The translations under genes were made by a program, and so were the position numbers. Below the pieces are notes generated by a model that saw nothing but the letters and a program-made list of their open reading frames with translations, was not told the origin of the DNA and made no database searches. Below are positions 42,929 through 51,238 of a DNA stretch of 64,000 bases, piece after piece. Numbering within the stretch: the first letter of the stretch is position 1; each line of letters opens with the position of its first letter. Location of the stretch: assembly GCF_002797915.1 (NCBI RefSeq), contig NZ_PGTY01000002.1, positions 372,001 to 436,000 of the forward strand, in the 5' to 3' direction. The DNA is from Yoonia maricola (lineage in GTDB: Bacteria; Pseudomonadota; Alphaproteobacteria; Rhodobacterales; Rhodobacteraceae).

Positions 42929-44176
42929 TCAAAGGGGCAAGTCACGCGATGCAGCAATTGCCAAACCATCAGCAACCGCGGTAAAGGCCTCGGCCCGCTC
43001 AAGTGCGGCACCGGGGAACATTGCGATCATTATGTCTTCGACGACCTTCAATAAACTGGAACCACCGACAAAGACGATCGTGCCAATTTGCGACGCAGAG
43101 ACGCCCGCGATCTCCAATGTCTCACGGGCGCAATCCGCAATTTGGCCAGCATGTATTGCCAGTACGTTATCCATCCCCGCCTGTGTCAGCTGTGCCCAAA
43201 GGGCCGGTTCAATGACGCGCAAATCGATACCTGCTTCTGCCAAATCCGGTTGGTTCAGCTGAATCTTTCCCGTCTCAACCGCAAAGGCAATGTCATGTCC
43301 CAGCTCCATCTCCAACACGACTTTCAACCGTGCAAACAGCGCAGGATCGATACCCAGTTTTGCAAAATCTGCGGCCATCTGGCGGTTTTCACCTGTATAG
43401 ACGAAGGGAATTTTCTGCCACGTCGCAAGGTCATTGAAGATCGCATTCGGGGCCACATGACGGCCCTGTCCTAGCGCATTGCGCACCTCGGCCCCGCGAC
43501 CCAAAAGTGGCATGACCTCGGATATACTGATCGCGCGGTCAAAGTCTGTTCCACCCACACGCACACCATGGCTTGCAATAATCCGCGTCGCGTCTCCGTT
43601 ACGTTCAAAGATGGAAAAATCAGACGTCCCGCCGCCGATATCCACGATCAGCCCCAATTCACCCTTGGCAAGTGGGCCACTGGCCAGCGCTGCAGCTTCC
43701 GGCTCAAACATGAAGGACACGTCTTTGTATCCGGCCAGCATATAGGCGTCGCGCAGATCAACCTCGGCCTGTGCATTACGCGCGGTATCGGTCGAATGAA
43801 AGCGGACAGGTCGGCCAGAAAGGGCGGTGTCATAGGTCTGCCCTGTCTCGGCCTCTGCCCGTTCGCGGATCATCCGCAGAAACCGGGCGACCACCTCAAT
43901 CAACGTTAGCCGTTCATAGGCAATCTGGCGTTTTTCGCGCATCAAGGGCGTGCCCAGCACGGACTTTAGCGCGCGCATGAACCGCCCTTCGCGGCCATCA
44001 ATCAAAGCGGCATTCGCCACCGACCCATAGGTCGTGACCTTGCGGTCATAATCAAAAAATACAGATGTCGGCAGCGTTTTGCGCCCCGGCTCTACCGTGA
44101 TCAAATGCGGATGGCCCGCCGCCATCACCCCGGCCGCCGTGTTGGAGGTTCCAAAGTCGATACCCAAAGTCGCCAT
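42929..44176 (-). CDS. Short Hsp70-family protein (YegD-like ATPase)
   Basis: The 415-residue protein is an actin-fold Hsp70-type ATPase. It has phosphate 1 LGIDFGTSNTAAGV, a central MFEPEAAALAS, phosphate 2 LGLIVDIGGGTSDFSIFER, and the adenosine motif TIVFVGGSSLLKVVEDIM. The DnaK substrate-binding domain and lid are missing, as in E. coli YegD. Its client is unknown. The ATG at 44176 has AGGAGGCCAGA upstream; the frame open to 44263 adds no Hsp70 sequence. It is divergent from pncA. Confidence 0.9.
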   Translation of the reverse strand: MATLGIDFGTSNTAAGVMAAGHPHLITVEPGRKTLPTSVFFDYDRKVTTYGSVANAALIDGREGRFMRALKSVLGTPLMREKRQIAYERLTLIEVVARFLRMIRERAEAETGQTYDTALSGRPVRFHSTDTARNAQAEVDLRDAYMLAGYKDVSFMFEPEAAALASGPLAKGELGLIVDIGGGTSDFSIFERNGDATRIIASHGVRVGGTDFDRAISISEVMPLLGRGAEVRNALGQGRHVAPNAIFNDLATWQKIPFVYTGENRQMAADFAKLGIDPALFARLKVVLEMELGHDIAFAVETGKIQLNQPDLAEAGIDLRVIEPALWAQLTQAGMDNVLAIHAGQIADCARETLEIAGVSASQIGTIVFVGGSSLLKVVEDIMIAMFPGAALERAEAFTAVADGLAIAASRDLPL

Positions 44177-44324
44177 TCTGGCCTCCTGCAAGAACGTGAA
44201 AGACGCGGCTGATATGAAATCACGCTGTCCGTGACAAGTGCTGTTTTGCCGGTACATACACAAAGCAGTCGCAGGGGCGGGCAGAACCCGCTATTTTACC
44301 CATACCCAAACCCCGGAGCACGCC

Positions 44325-44918
44325 ATGACCCACGCCTTACTTGTCATTGATGTCCAAAATGATTTCTGCCCTGGTGGTGCGTTGGCTGTCGCGGGTGGTG
44401 ACGACATCGTGGCAGGCATCAATGCGAAAATGGCCGATTTTGACGCGGTTGTCCTGACGCAAGACTGGCACCCGGCGGGTCATTCCTCTTTCGCTTCAAC
44501 GCATGGTGCGGCACCGATGAGCATGGCCGAGATGCCCTATGGCCCACAGGTGCTTTGGCCCGATCACTGTATTCAGGGCAGCAAGGGTGCGGCGTTTCAT
44601 GCCGACCTGCAGATCGACCGTGCAGATTTGATTATCCGCAAAGGCTATAACCCGGCGATCGACAGCTATTCCGCATTCTTTGAAAACGACAAGACAACCC
44701 CAACCGGTTTGGAAGGTTACCTGCGCACACGCGGTATTGATACGCTGACTTTGGTGGGTCTGGCGACCGATTTCTGCGTGAATTATTCCGCCGTTGACGC
44801 CGCCAAACTGGGGTTCAATGTCAACGTCGATATGGCGCTTTGCAGGGCGATTGATTTTGACGGCTCGCTCAATGCGGCCAAATCCGGGATGCAGGATGCC
44901 GGTGTCAAGCTCATCTAG
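44325..44918 (+). CDS. pncA: Nicotinamidase PncA
   Basis: PncA deamidates nicotinamide to nicotinate for NAD salvage. The 197-residue protein has the family start ALLVIDVQNDFCPGGALAVAGGD (catalytic Asp), the metal site DWHPAGHSSFASTHG, LWPDHCIQGSKGAAFH with the second metal histidine, a lysine in IRKGYNPAIDSYSAFFEND, and the catalytic Cys in LVGLATDFCVNYSA. All catalytic and metal residues are present. The ATG follows CCGGAGCACGCC. pncB, the next enzyme in the salvage path, is 1.5 kb downstream. Confidence 0.95.
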   Translation: MTHALLVIDVQNDFCPGGALAVAGGDDIVAGINAKMADFDAVVLTQDWHPAGHSSFASTHGAAPMSMAEMPYGPQVLWPDHCIQGSKGAAFHADLQIDRADLIIRKGYNPAIDSYSAFFENDKTTPTGLEGYLRTRGIDTLTLVGLATDFCVNYSAVDAAKLGFNVNVDMALCRAIDFDGSLNAAKSGMQDAGVKLI

Positions 44919-45772
44919 CGGCCTTTGCCTGCAAACCAAACCGATGACACGCCCGCAACTATAATGATGATAAGACCCATCAGGCTCAGGCCATCGGGCC
45001 ACTGGCCAAATACGGCCCAACCGATGATCATGGCTGCCAGTAGCTGGCTATAAATCAGAGGCGCAACCACGCCTGCGGGTGTTGTGCGGTTGACCAGAAC
45101 CAACAGTAAGTTTCCTCCGGCCGAACCCAAGGCAGAGATCGTGATTAACCCAAAGAGTGGCAGAGTAACTGCGGGAACCTCTGCCAAGGCAAAGGGTGAC
45201 AACAGGACCGCGCCGATGATCAACTGGGAAAACAAGAGGAACCGTGGCCGAAATTCACCCGCCAACCACCGTGTTGCAACCAGATAAGAGCCGTGAAAAC
45301 AGCCAGCCAAAATGGCGAAACCCATGCCCGTTGTCATGCCAAACCCAGGACGAACCACCAATAAAACACCGGCAAAGCTGGTCATCAAAAGGCAGGTCCG
45401 CAGTGGTGTAATCCGCTCGCCCAGCAGGGTGGCTGACAGGAAATAAGACACCACCGGCCCTACGAAAAACCCGGCAAAGACATTCGCCATAGGTTCGGTC
45501 TTGAGCGCTGTCAGAATACTGACGATACCACCAACAATCAGCCCCGCACGCAGATACAACCGCCAATCGCGAAACAGGCCAAGGTCGGCGCGCCCCAAAC
45601 CGCAAAGCGGTGCCAGCAAGCAGGCTGCCAGGGCAAAGCGGGTCCATGCCACGAAGGTCTGCGGAAAGCCTGCGCCGGTTAACACCGTCGCGGCGGCATC
45701 GCCCCCGACAATCAGCGTCATTGCCAGAACAACCGCGCCGACCAGCTGTGTAGAATAGGGTGAGCTGGTCAT
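44915..45772 (-). CDS. EamA-type (DMT superfamily) transporter
   Basis: The 285-residue membrane protein has ten hydrophobic segments in two EamA repeats (first about residues 10-140, with TAVLTGAGFPQTFVAWTRFALAACLLAPL; second from ~150, ending LIYSQLLAAMIIGWAVFGQWPDGLSLMGLIIIIVAG). These proteins export small metabolites; the substrate cannot be told. Its end overlaps pncA by 4 bases in convergent orientation. No ribosome-binding site is obvious before the ATG at 45772. Confidence 0.88.
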   Translation of the reverse strand: MTSSPYSTQLVGAVVLAMTLIVGGDAAATVLTGAGFPQTFVAWTRFALAACLLAPLCGLGRADLGLFRDWRLYLRAGLIVGGIVSILTALKTEPMANVFAGFFVGPVVSYFLSATLLGERITPLRTCLLMTSFAGVLLVVRPGFGMTTGMGFAILAGCFHGSYLVATRWLAGEFRPRFLLFSQLIIGAVLLSPFALAEVPAVTLPLFGLITISALGSAGGNLLLVLVNRTTPAGVVAPLIYSQLLAAMIIGWAVFGQWPDGLSLMGLIIIIVAGVSSVWFAGKGR

Positions 45773-45797
45773 GACAGACGGGCCTTGCGATTGCGGA

Positions 45798-46337
45798 TCA
45801 GTTCAATGTCTGACTTGCAACGTAGAAAATCATGATCAGGCCCAGCAAAGATCCACCAAGTGCCATCATCCGGCGCCCCTTATCTTTCCGGGACGCGATA
45901 CGCGCCTCAGCCACCGCGCGGTCATGTTCCGGTGTCGGTTTTTTCGTGGGGGCCAACAACTCATCTTCGACAGGTGTGGCTGCGTCGAGCGCGTCCATGA
46001 ACGCGTCAAAATCAAACGTGCCCCAGGCCGCATTGGTCAGATCATGCGTTTCAAGATTGGCCGTCAGCCGGTCAATCACAGCGATGCGCGCGTCTTCGTC
46101 GCGCATCGCAAAGCGGCCAGTAGGCGCGCCGCTATCAAAATGTGAAAGGGCAAAACCACTATCGGTGAAATAGGTGCGTACTGCCGCATCGGCGGTTTTC
46201 AAGGCGTTGGCGGTCTGTGCGTCGCGAAACATGGCGACCTTTTCGGCTGCCACGCCTGTGACGGTCAAATCGCCAAATTCATCTGGCAAACCCTCTGGCG
46301 TGATTGCCACCATATCGAAATCGTAACGCAATGCCAT
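45798..46337 (-). CDS. Hypothetical protein with C-terminal membrane anchor
   Basis: I do not recognise a family. The 179-residue protein from ATG 46337 (MALRYDFDMVAITPEG) is soluble and acidic over most of its length (FDFDAFMDALDAATPVEDELL), then basic (ARIASRKDKGRRM), and ends with one membrane segment (MALGGSLLGLIMIFYVASQTL). It therefore looks tail-anchored with the bulk in the cytoplasm. Just 72 bases separate it from divergent pncB. The frame open to 46529 runs into pncB and is not used. Confidence 0.75.
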   Translation of the reverse strand: MALRYDFDMVAITPEGLPDEFGDLTVTGVAAEKVAMFRDAQTANALKTADAAVRTYFTDSGFALSHFDSGAPTGRFAMRDEDARIAVIDRLTANLETHDLTNAAWGTFDFDAFMDALDAATPVEDELLAPTKKPTPEHDRAVAEARIASRKDKGRRMMALGGSLLGLIMIFYVASQTLN

Positions 46338-46409
46338 GTCTTTAAGGCCCCCCTTGCCACATCCGCGTCCTGTTGATCTAACACTAAGCGCCGACAGGGG
46401 GAACTGCAT

Positions 46410-47702
46410 ATGGTCGATATCGCAACACGGGTCTGGAACCACAAATGGAAGATCGATCCGATTGTACGGTCGCTCATTGATACGGACTTTTATAAACTGT
46501 TGATGTGTCAGTCCGTATTCCGCAATCACCCGGACACGCAGGTTACCTTTTCATTGATCAACCGGACAAAATCCATTCGGTTGGCCGAACTGGTGGATGA
46601 AGGGGAGTTGCGCGAACAGCTGGACCATATCCGTTCGCTGCGGCTGACCCGCGGCGAAAGCACCTGGCTGCGCGGGAACACCTTTTATGGCAAACGACAG
46701 ATGTTTACCCCGGCCTTTATGGAATGGTTTGAAAACCTGCAATTGCCGCCCTACCACCTTGAAAAGAAGGACGGGCAATATGAGCTGACTTTCGAAGGGA
46801 CCTGGCCCGAGGTGATGCTGTGGGAAATCCCGGCCTTGGCTGTGATCATGGAACTGCGCGGGCGGGCGGTTCTGGGCGACATGGGCAAGTTTGAGCTTCA
46901 GGTACTATATGCGCGCGCGATGACCAAGCTGTGGGAAAAGGTTGATCAACTCAAATCAATTCCCGACTTGCGCTTGGCTGATTTCGGCACCCGGCGCAGG
47001 CATTCCTACCTGTGGCAGGATTGGTGCGTGCAGGCGATGATGGAAGGGTTGGGGGAAAACTTTACAGGTACCTCAAACTGCCGCATCGCCATGATGCGCG
47101 AGATTGAGGCGATTGGCACCAATGCCCATGAACTGCCCATGGTCTATGCCGCCCTTGCGGAAACGGATGCGGCTTTGCGTCAGTCCCCCTATGATGTGCT
47201 TGCTGATTGGCATGAAGAACATGACGGCAACCTGCGCATTATTCTGCCAGATACATATGGCACCAAAGGGTTCCTGGAAGGTGCGCCTGATTGGCTGGCC
47301 GGTTGGACAGGGATCAGGGTGGACAGCGGCGATCCGGCCGCGGGGGCCGAAACGGCCATCAATTGGTGGACATCACGCGGTGAGGACCCACGCGAAAAGC
47401 TGGTCATTTTTTCGGACGGGCTGGATGCCGACAAAATCGTTGAACTGCACAAGCAGTTCATCGGGCGCTGCCGCGTCAGCTTTGGGTGGGGCACCATGCT
47501 GACAAATGACTTTAAAGGCCTTGTCGCCGATGATGCGCTCGCGCCCTTTTCGCTGGTCTGCAAGGCGGTGTCTGCCAATGGGCGCCCAACCGTGAAGCTG
47601 AGCGATAACCCCAAAAAGGCGATGGGCCCAGAAGAAGAGGTTGCACGCTACAAGCAAGTTTTCGGTGTTGGTGCGCAAGATGCGATCGACGTGGTTGTGT
47701 AA
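46410..47702 (+). CDS. pncB: Nicotinate phosphoribosyltransferase PncB
   Basis: PncB converts nicotinate and PRPP to nicotinate mononucleotide, using the product of PncA. The 430-residue protein carries the family motifs: SLIDTDFYKLLMCQSVFRN, then MGKFELQVLYARAMTKLWEK, DFGTRRRHSYLWQDWCVQAMME with the FGTRR substrate loop, FTGTSNCRIAMM, a GIRVDSGDPA region, and IFSDGLDADKI followed by VSFGWGTMLTNDF. The ATG follows AGGGGGAACTGC. With pncA it gives a two-step salvage route to NAD. Confidence 0.96.
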   Translation: MVDIATRVWNHKWKIDPIVRSLIDTDFYKLLMCQSVFRNHPDTQVTFSLINRTKSIRLAELVDEGELREQLDHIRSLRLTRGESTWLRGNTFYGKRQMFTPAFMEWFENLQLPPYHLEKKDGQYELTFEGTWPEVMLWEIPALAVIMELRGRAVLGDMGKFELQVLYARAMTKLWEKVDQLKSIPDLRLADFGTRRRHSYLWQDWCVQAMMEGLGENFTGTSNCRIAMMREIEAIGTNAHELPMVYAALAETDAALRQSPYDVLADWHEEHDGNLRIILPDTYGTKGFLEGAPDWLAGWTGIRVDSGDPAAGAETAINWWTSRGEDPREKLVIFSDGLDADKIVELHKQFIGRCRVSFGWGTMLTNDFKGLVADDALAPFSLVCKAVSANGRPTVKLSDNPKKAMGPEEEVARYKQVFGVGAQDAIDVVV

Positions 47703-47768
47703 GCCAGCGCGCTTCTACCGGGCAGGACACGCCAGCCTTCAGATGCCGCCAAAACAGACCAAGTTTAG

Positions 47769-48866
47769 CTAGGCGACAGCGGCGCTCTGCCCTTGATTGT
47801 CGTAGGCAATCTGCGCGCGGTTCTTGCCGGCTTGTTTCGCTAAAAGTAGCTGTGCATCGGCGAGGTCGATCATCCGCTGGACCGGTAGGTTGTTCTTGGT
47901 CCAGAATCCACCAATGCTGATCGACACGTTAAAAGTATGACCATCAAAAACAAAGGCTTGGCTTGATATGGACGCACCAATCCTGTTGGCGACCGCCTGC
48001 ATATCCGTCGCATCCAGCCGCCGCATATAGATTGAAAACTCATCACCGCCGTGGCGGGTAAAGATCGCTTCATCCCGGATGCTGTCTTTGATCCGCGCGG
48101 CGACAATGGCCAAAGCTGCATCACCTGCGCCATGCCCGTACGTGTCATTGACGTGTTTGAAATTATCAATGTCGAAATAGAACATGGCATGCCCGACATC
48201 CGCATCAAACTTAGTGGCGCAGATTTCGGCATCCATACCCCGACGGTTCAGCAGGTTCGTCAAAGAATCTGTATTTGCTTCATCAACCAGCTTTTTGTTG
48301 AGTTGCAAGTGGTTCACCTCGCGCCGAAACACAAAACCAATGGCGATCATTCCCACAATATCCACCACGATCAGTGTTGGCAAAATAGAGGCCAATATCG
48401 ATACTGCCAGATCGTAGGGCAGTACAAAGACACTCGCCGCCGCCGATGTGATGATCAAGGCCATCAGGAAGTCTTTCAAGACCGGGTGCCGAATGCGGTT
48501 CTTAAGCAGCGTGGTTCCAATATAGGCAAAGCCAAAGGCCAACAGCAGGCCAACAACCCCGGCCGACATGCCGGCACCACCAATGACAATGCGGCAAATG
48601 ATCCCGATGCCGGTCGCAATCACGCCCGCGATGGGCCCGACAAAGGCAACTGCGGCACCCACCAATACTGTGCGCGTATCAAAAATAACCCCTTCACCAA
48701 GGGTGAGGGGGTTTATCATCCCAAAGCTGATCGTGAGGCCAAAAAGCAGGCCAAAGGCGATTTGTTCAAATTTTGAATCGTGGAAGTGCCGCAAGATGGT
48801 GTTGAACAAAAAGGCCAAGCCCATCAGGGCAACAATTGGCGGAACCATGACTTGTAGCTGTAGCAT
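47769..48866 (-). CDS. Membrane-bound diguanylate cyclase (5TMR-LYT sensor + GGDEF)
   Basis: The 365-residue protein has an N-terminal sensor of five or six membrane segments (residues ~5-185) of the 5TMR-LYT type (RTVLVGAAVAFVGPIAGVIATGIGIICRIVIGG). A GGDEF domain follows (TDSLTNLLNRRGMD, FYFDIDNFKHVNDTYGHGAGD, TRHGGDEFSIY). The catalytic GGDEF is intact, so it should make cyclic di-GMP. The product-inhibition site would be RxxD five residues before GGDEF; here it reads RDEA, so feedback inhibition is probably lost. A role in the motile-to-sessile switch is plausible given the nearby flagellar genes, but not shown. Confidence 0.92.
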   Translation of the reverse strand: MLQLQVMVPPIVALMGLAFLFNTILRHFHDSKFEQIAFGLLFGLTISFGMINPLTLGEGVIFDTRTVLVGAAVAFVGPIAGVIATGIGIICRIVIGGAGMSAGVVGLLLAFGFAYIGTTLLKNRIRHPVLKDFLMALIITSAAASVFVLPYDLAVSILASILPTLIVVDIVGMIAIGFVFRREVNHLQLNKKLVDEANTDSLTNLLNRRGMDAEICATKFDADVGHAMFYFDIDNFKHVNDTYGHGAGDAALAIVAARIKDSIRDEAIFTRHGGDEFSIYMRRLDATDMQAVANRIGASISSQAFVFDGHTFNVSISIGGFWTKNNLPVQRMIDLADAQLLLAKQAGKNRAQIAYDNQGQSAAVA

Positions 48867-48939
48867 ACGGCAGAATCCATAATCGACTGCCAGTTAATAT
48901 TGATGATATTCCTTAATAACTGATGAGCGTGATCAGGAT

Positions 48940-49353
48940 TCACTCATCAACTTTTCCGCGCAGCGCCTTCACTTCGCCGCGCGCCTTTTTGCTGGCAAGG
49001 CGGCGTTTGACCGACCCATAGGTCGGTTTGGTTGCAATCCGCCGCTTTGGTTTTTCGCAGGCGCGCTTGATCAGATCCGCCAAGCGTTCGCGCGCAATCT
49101 CGCGGTTGCGGGCCTGACTGCGGGTTTCCTGAACAAAAAGCACCAGTGCACCATCCAGCGTCCAGCGCCGCCCGGCCAGCCGTTTCAACCGTGCCTTGAC
49201 CTGTGCAGGCAGGTTGGGCGACCGTGCTGCCTCAAACCGCAACTCCACCGCCGTCGACACCTTGTTGACGTTCTGACCACCCGGACCAGACGACCGGGCA
49301 AAGCTTTCTGTCAGCTCCCAATCGGCAATTTCAATCTGATCATTGATCCGCAT
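48940..49353 (-). CDS. arfB: Alternative ribosome-rescue peptidyl-tRNA hydrolase ArfB
   Basis: ArfB (YaeJ) releases peptides from ribosomes stalled on mRNAs without a stop codon. The 137-residue protein from the ATG at 49353 begins MRINDQIEIADWELTESFARSSGPGGQNVNKVSTAVELRF, containing the catalytic GGQ loop. It ends in the basic tail (KPKRRIATKPTYGSVKRRLASKKARGEVKALRGK) that enters the empty mRNA channel. Length is right for ArfB and far too short for a release factor. The frame open to 49503 reads through a terminator hairpin and is rejected as an N-terminal extension. Confidence 0.93.
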   Translation of the reverse strand: MRINDQIEIADWELTESFARSSGPGGQNVNKVSTAVELRFEAARSPNLPAQVKARLKRLAGRRWTLDGALVLFVQETRSQARNREIARERLADLIKRACEKPKRRIATKPTYGSVKRRLASKKARGEVKALRGKVDE

Positions 49354-49425
49354 TGTAGGTCCATGTGTATGTACAGGTTCTGTACGCTGTATGTACGCCT
49401 TACATACGCTGGTTTTCCGAAAGAA

Positions 49426-49457
49426 AAAGGGCCACCCCGGCGACGGGATGGCCCTTT
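49426..49457 (-). terminator. Strong hairpin with T-rich tail, minus strand
   Basis: AAAGGGCCATCCC and GGGGTGGCCCTTT form a 13-bp stem (one G-T pair) around a 6-base loop. On the minus strand the stem is followed by TTCTTTC. It ends a transcript coming from higher coordinates: either the 18-codon unit at 49522-49578 or the transporter gene beyond it. It lies inside the rejected 5' extension of arfB. Confidence 0.8.
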
Positions 49458-49521
49458 CCTGATCTACGGAGGTGGGTCGGTTAGGATCACCACCTTGGGT
49501 CATCTTCAGCCAAGGGCTGCC

Positions 49522-49578
49522 CTAGCTGCGATCCTCCCAAGTTGTCCCGACACACTTCTCCAATACCTCATGATGCAC
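49522..49578 (-). CDS. Candidate 18-residue small protein with extended Shine-Dalgarno
   Basis: A GTG start at 49578 reads MHHEVLEKCVGTTWEDRS then TAG. It is preceded at 7-base spacing by GAAAGGAGGTGATCCAG (49578-49594), an exact 17-base complement of the conserved 3' tail of 16S rRNA, far longer than any other ribosome-binding site in the window. The terminator at 49426-49457 would end a transcript of about 150-200 bases. It may be a translated small protein, a leader peptide, or a structured small RNA that uses the Shine-Dalgarno sequence. Sequence-level evidence only; I know no matching family. Confidence 0.45.
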   Translation of the reverse strand: MHHEVLEKCVGTTWEDRS

Positions 49579-49666
49579 TGGATCACCTCCTTTCAAAATG
49601 TTTCGCCTGAAGTAAGGTTCGCACAGATTTGGTATATTTCAAGTAAAAAGATACCTGATATCGTGT

Positions 49667-50308
49667 TTAGGCGCTCCGCAGCAAAAGACGCGTAACAATG
49701 ATGCGAAATGGTATCAAAGCAAGCAGCGCAATGGTCAGCTTCACCCCCCAGTCCGCGATGGCCAATGTTACCCAAAGTGGAGCATCAGGGCCGGTCAGCA
49801 ACAGAGGTGCCGTGTCCTGCGCCCACATCACTTCTTCTGCGGCTGAGGCACTGAAGCCGTTGAAGACGGCGGCAAACGCGATGGAAAAGAAGATCACCGT
49901 ATCGACTGTCGAGCCCACAAGCGTGCTGCCCAAAGGTGCTTTCCACCATGACCCTGCGTTCAGGCGTTGGAACACAATAATGTCCAGCAATTGGGCAATC
50001 AGGAACGCCGTCGCCGAGCCAATTGCGATCCGCAGCGCAACGGCTGGATATTCATAACCATCGCCTTGCAGCATGATCTGACTGCCGATCAACGAACAGA
50101 TAATGCCCACGACCAGACCAGAGAGAACAACCTTACGGGCGGCACCCGGCCCATAGACCCGGTTCATCACATCGGTGACAAGGAACGCCAGCGGATAGGT
50201 GAACGCCCCCCAGGTCAGTAGCCCATCAAGGATGAGGAATTGCACAAGAATATTGGACGCCACAACGATGGTGGCCATGGCGATAACGCCGGGAAGGATG
50301 CGTGTCAT
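49667..50308 (-). CDS. Queuosine precursor transporter (YhhQ/VUT family)
   Basis: The 213-residue membrane protein has about six hydrophobic segments and the family motifs ASNILVQF, FTYPLAFLVTDVMNRVYGPGAARKVV, QLLDIIVFQRL and LGSTLVGSTVDTVIFFSIAF. YhhQ imports 7-cyano-7-deazaguanine for queuosine synthesis in E. coli; the same role here is a family-based inference. The ATG at 50308 gives the normal length; the frame to 50365 lacks a ribosome-binding site. I looked for a preQ1 riboswitch in the 78-bp leader and saw no recognisable one. Confidence 0.88.
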   Translation of the reverse strand: MTRILPGVIAMATIVVASNILVQFLILDGLLTWGAFTYPLAFLVTDVMNRVYGPGAARKVVLSGLVVGIICSLIGSQIMLQGDGYEYPAVALRIAIGSATAFLIAQLLDIIVFQRLNAGSWWKAPLGSTLVGSTVDTVIFFSIAFAAVFNGFSASAAEEVMWAQDTAPLLLTGPDAPLWVTLAIADWGVKLTIALLALIPFRIIVTRLLLRSA

Positions 50309-50386
50309 TTGATAAATTCCGTTTTGACAAGGGTGCGGCACTTGGCCCCCGGACGTCGGGGACATCGGCGACCTAAACCCCCGCGC

Positions 50387-51238
50387 CTATTCCGTCAATC
50401 GGTATTCGACGATCTCTGTGCGCTGAAAACTGCGAAAGTTGTCGTCCGAAATCAGCGTCATGCGTAACCCATCGGTATCTTCCCAAATGCTGATGCCTTC
50501 CAGATTATCGTGGGCGCGCAGGCTGGTTTCAAGGATCGCCTCTTCGCTGCTGCCATCCAGCGCGAAACGCCTCACACGGCTGCGAAAACCGATGCCGACA
50601 AAGTCACGCTCGAGGACATAGAGCAGACCATCAGGTCCGATATCTGCCCCCGACAGCAGGTAGGGTCCGCGGCGTGGTATGGTAAAGGGCACGTCCCATT
50701 CCCCATTCATGAGACGAAAGACAGGGAAGGGTTGTGTTGCCCGCCCTGACCGTTCCGGCATGGTATAGAGTGTGCCGTCAGGGCCTATGGCAAGCGCTTC
50801 GAGCGAGGCATTGTCCTGCATGCCGGCAAAGGCGGTGCTGGTGATCAGGTCAGAGGTGGATTCAGTGTCCGCGCCGAATACCCTCAGCCCATGCATCCAC
50901 TCGAATGATATATAGATCAGCCCATCGGATGCAATCGCCAGCCCTTCGCTGTCACTGTTTGCGCGATCCAGCGGGACACTGGATGCGCCGCGCAATCGTT
51001 TGATTGGTCCAGCCTCGACCCCTACAATCACGCTGTCCTGTCGTTGGAATTTACCGCGTATCATCGCGCCACGGTCACTCAGCGCGACAAAGCCCATTCC
51101 GTCATCAAAGACTTCGATTCCGGAAAAGCCACCAAAGTCAGGATCTGCGATTATCCATTCATAGCTGCCCAGAAATATTGCATCCGCATAGGCGGGCATG
51201 GCCCTGAGAAGGGCCAGAAGGCATAAGAGACGCAGCAA
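50387..51238 (-). CDS. Secreted esterase-like / phytase-like beta-propeller protein
   Basis: The 283-residue protein has a signal peptide (MLRLLCLLALLRAMPAYAD) and the pattern of the esterase-like-activity-of-phytase family: FGGFSGIEVFDDGMGFVALSDRGAMIRGKF, then NSDSEGLAIASDGLIYISFEW, NASLEALAIGPDGTLYTMPE, and DNLEGISIWEDTDGLRMTLISDDN. These repeated blade motifs suggest a periplasmic beta-propeller; the substrate is unknown. It lies directly downstream of mepA with no gap, hence probably in one operon. Confidence 0.85.
   Translation of the reverse strand: MLRLLCLLALLRAMPAYADAIFLGSYEWIIADPDFGGFSGIEVFDDGMGFVALSDRGAMIRGKFQRQDSVIVGVEAGPIKRLRGASSVPLDRANSDSEGLAIASDGLIYISFEWMHGLRVFGADTESTSDLITSTAFAGMQDNASLEALAIGPDGTLYTMPERSGRATQPFPVFRLMNGEWDVPFTIPRRGPYLLSGADIGPDGLLYVLERDFVGIGFRSRVRRFALDGSSEEAILETSLRAHDNLEGISIWEDTDGLRMTLISDDNFRSFQRTEIVEYRLTE

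Noticed and set aside
49354..49503. 50-codon N-terminal extension of ArfB
   Set aside because: It reads through the terminator stem at 49426-49457 and has no ArfB-like sequence; the ATG at 49353 starts exactly at the family N terminus.
50309..50386. preQ1 riboswitch before the queuosine-precursor-type transporter
   Set aside because: The 78-bp gap lacks the preQ1-I and preQ1-II sequence patterns I would expect.
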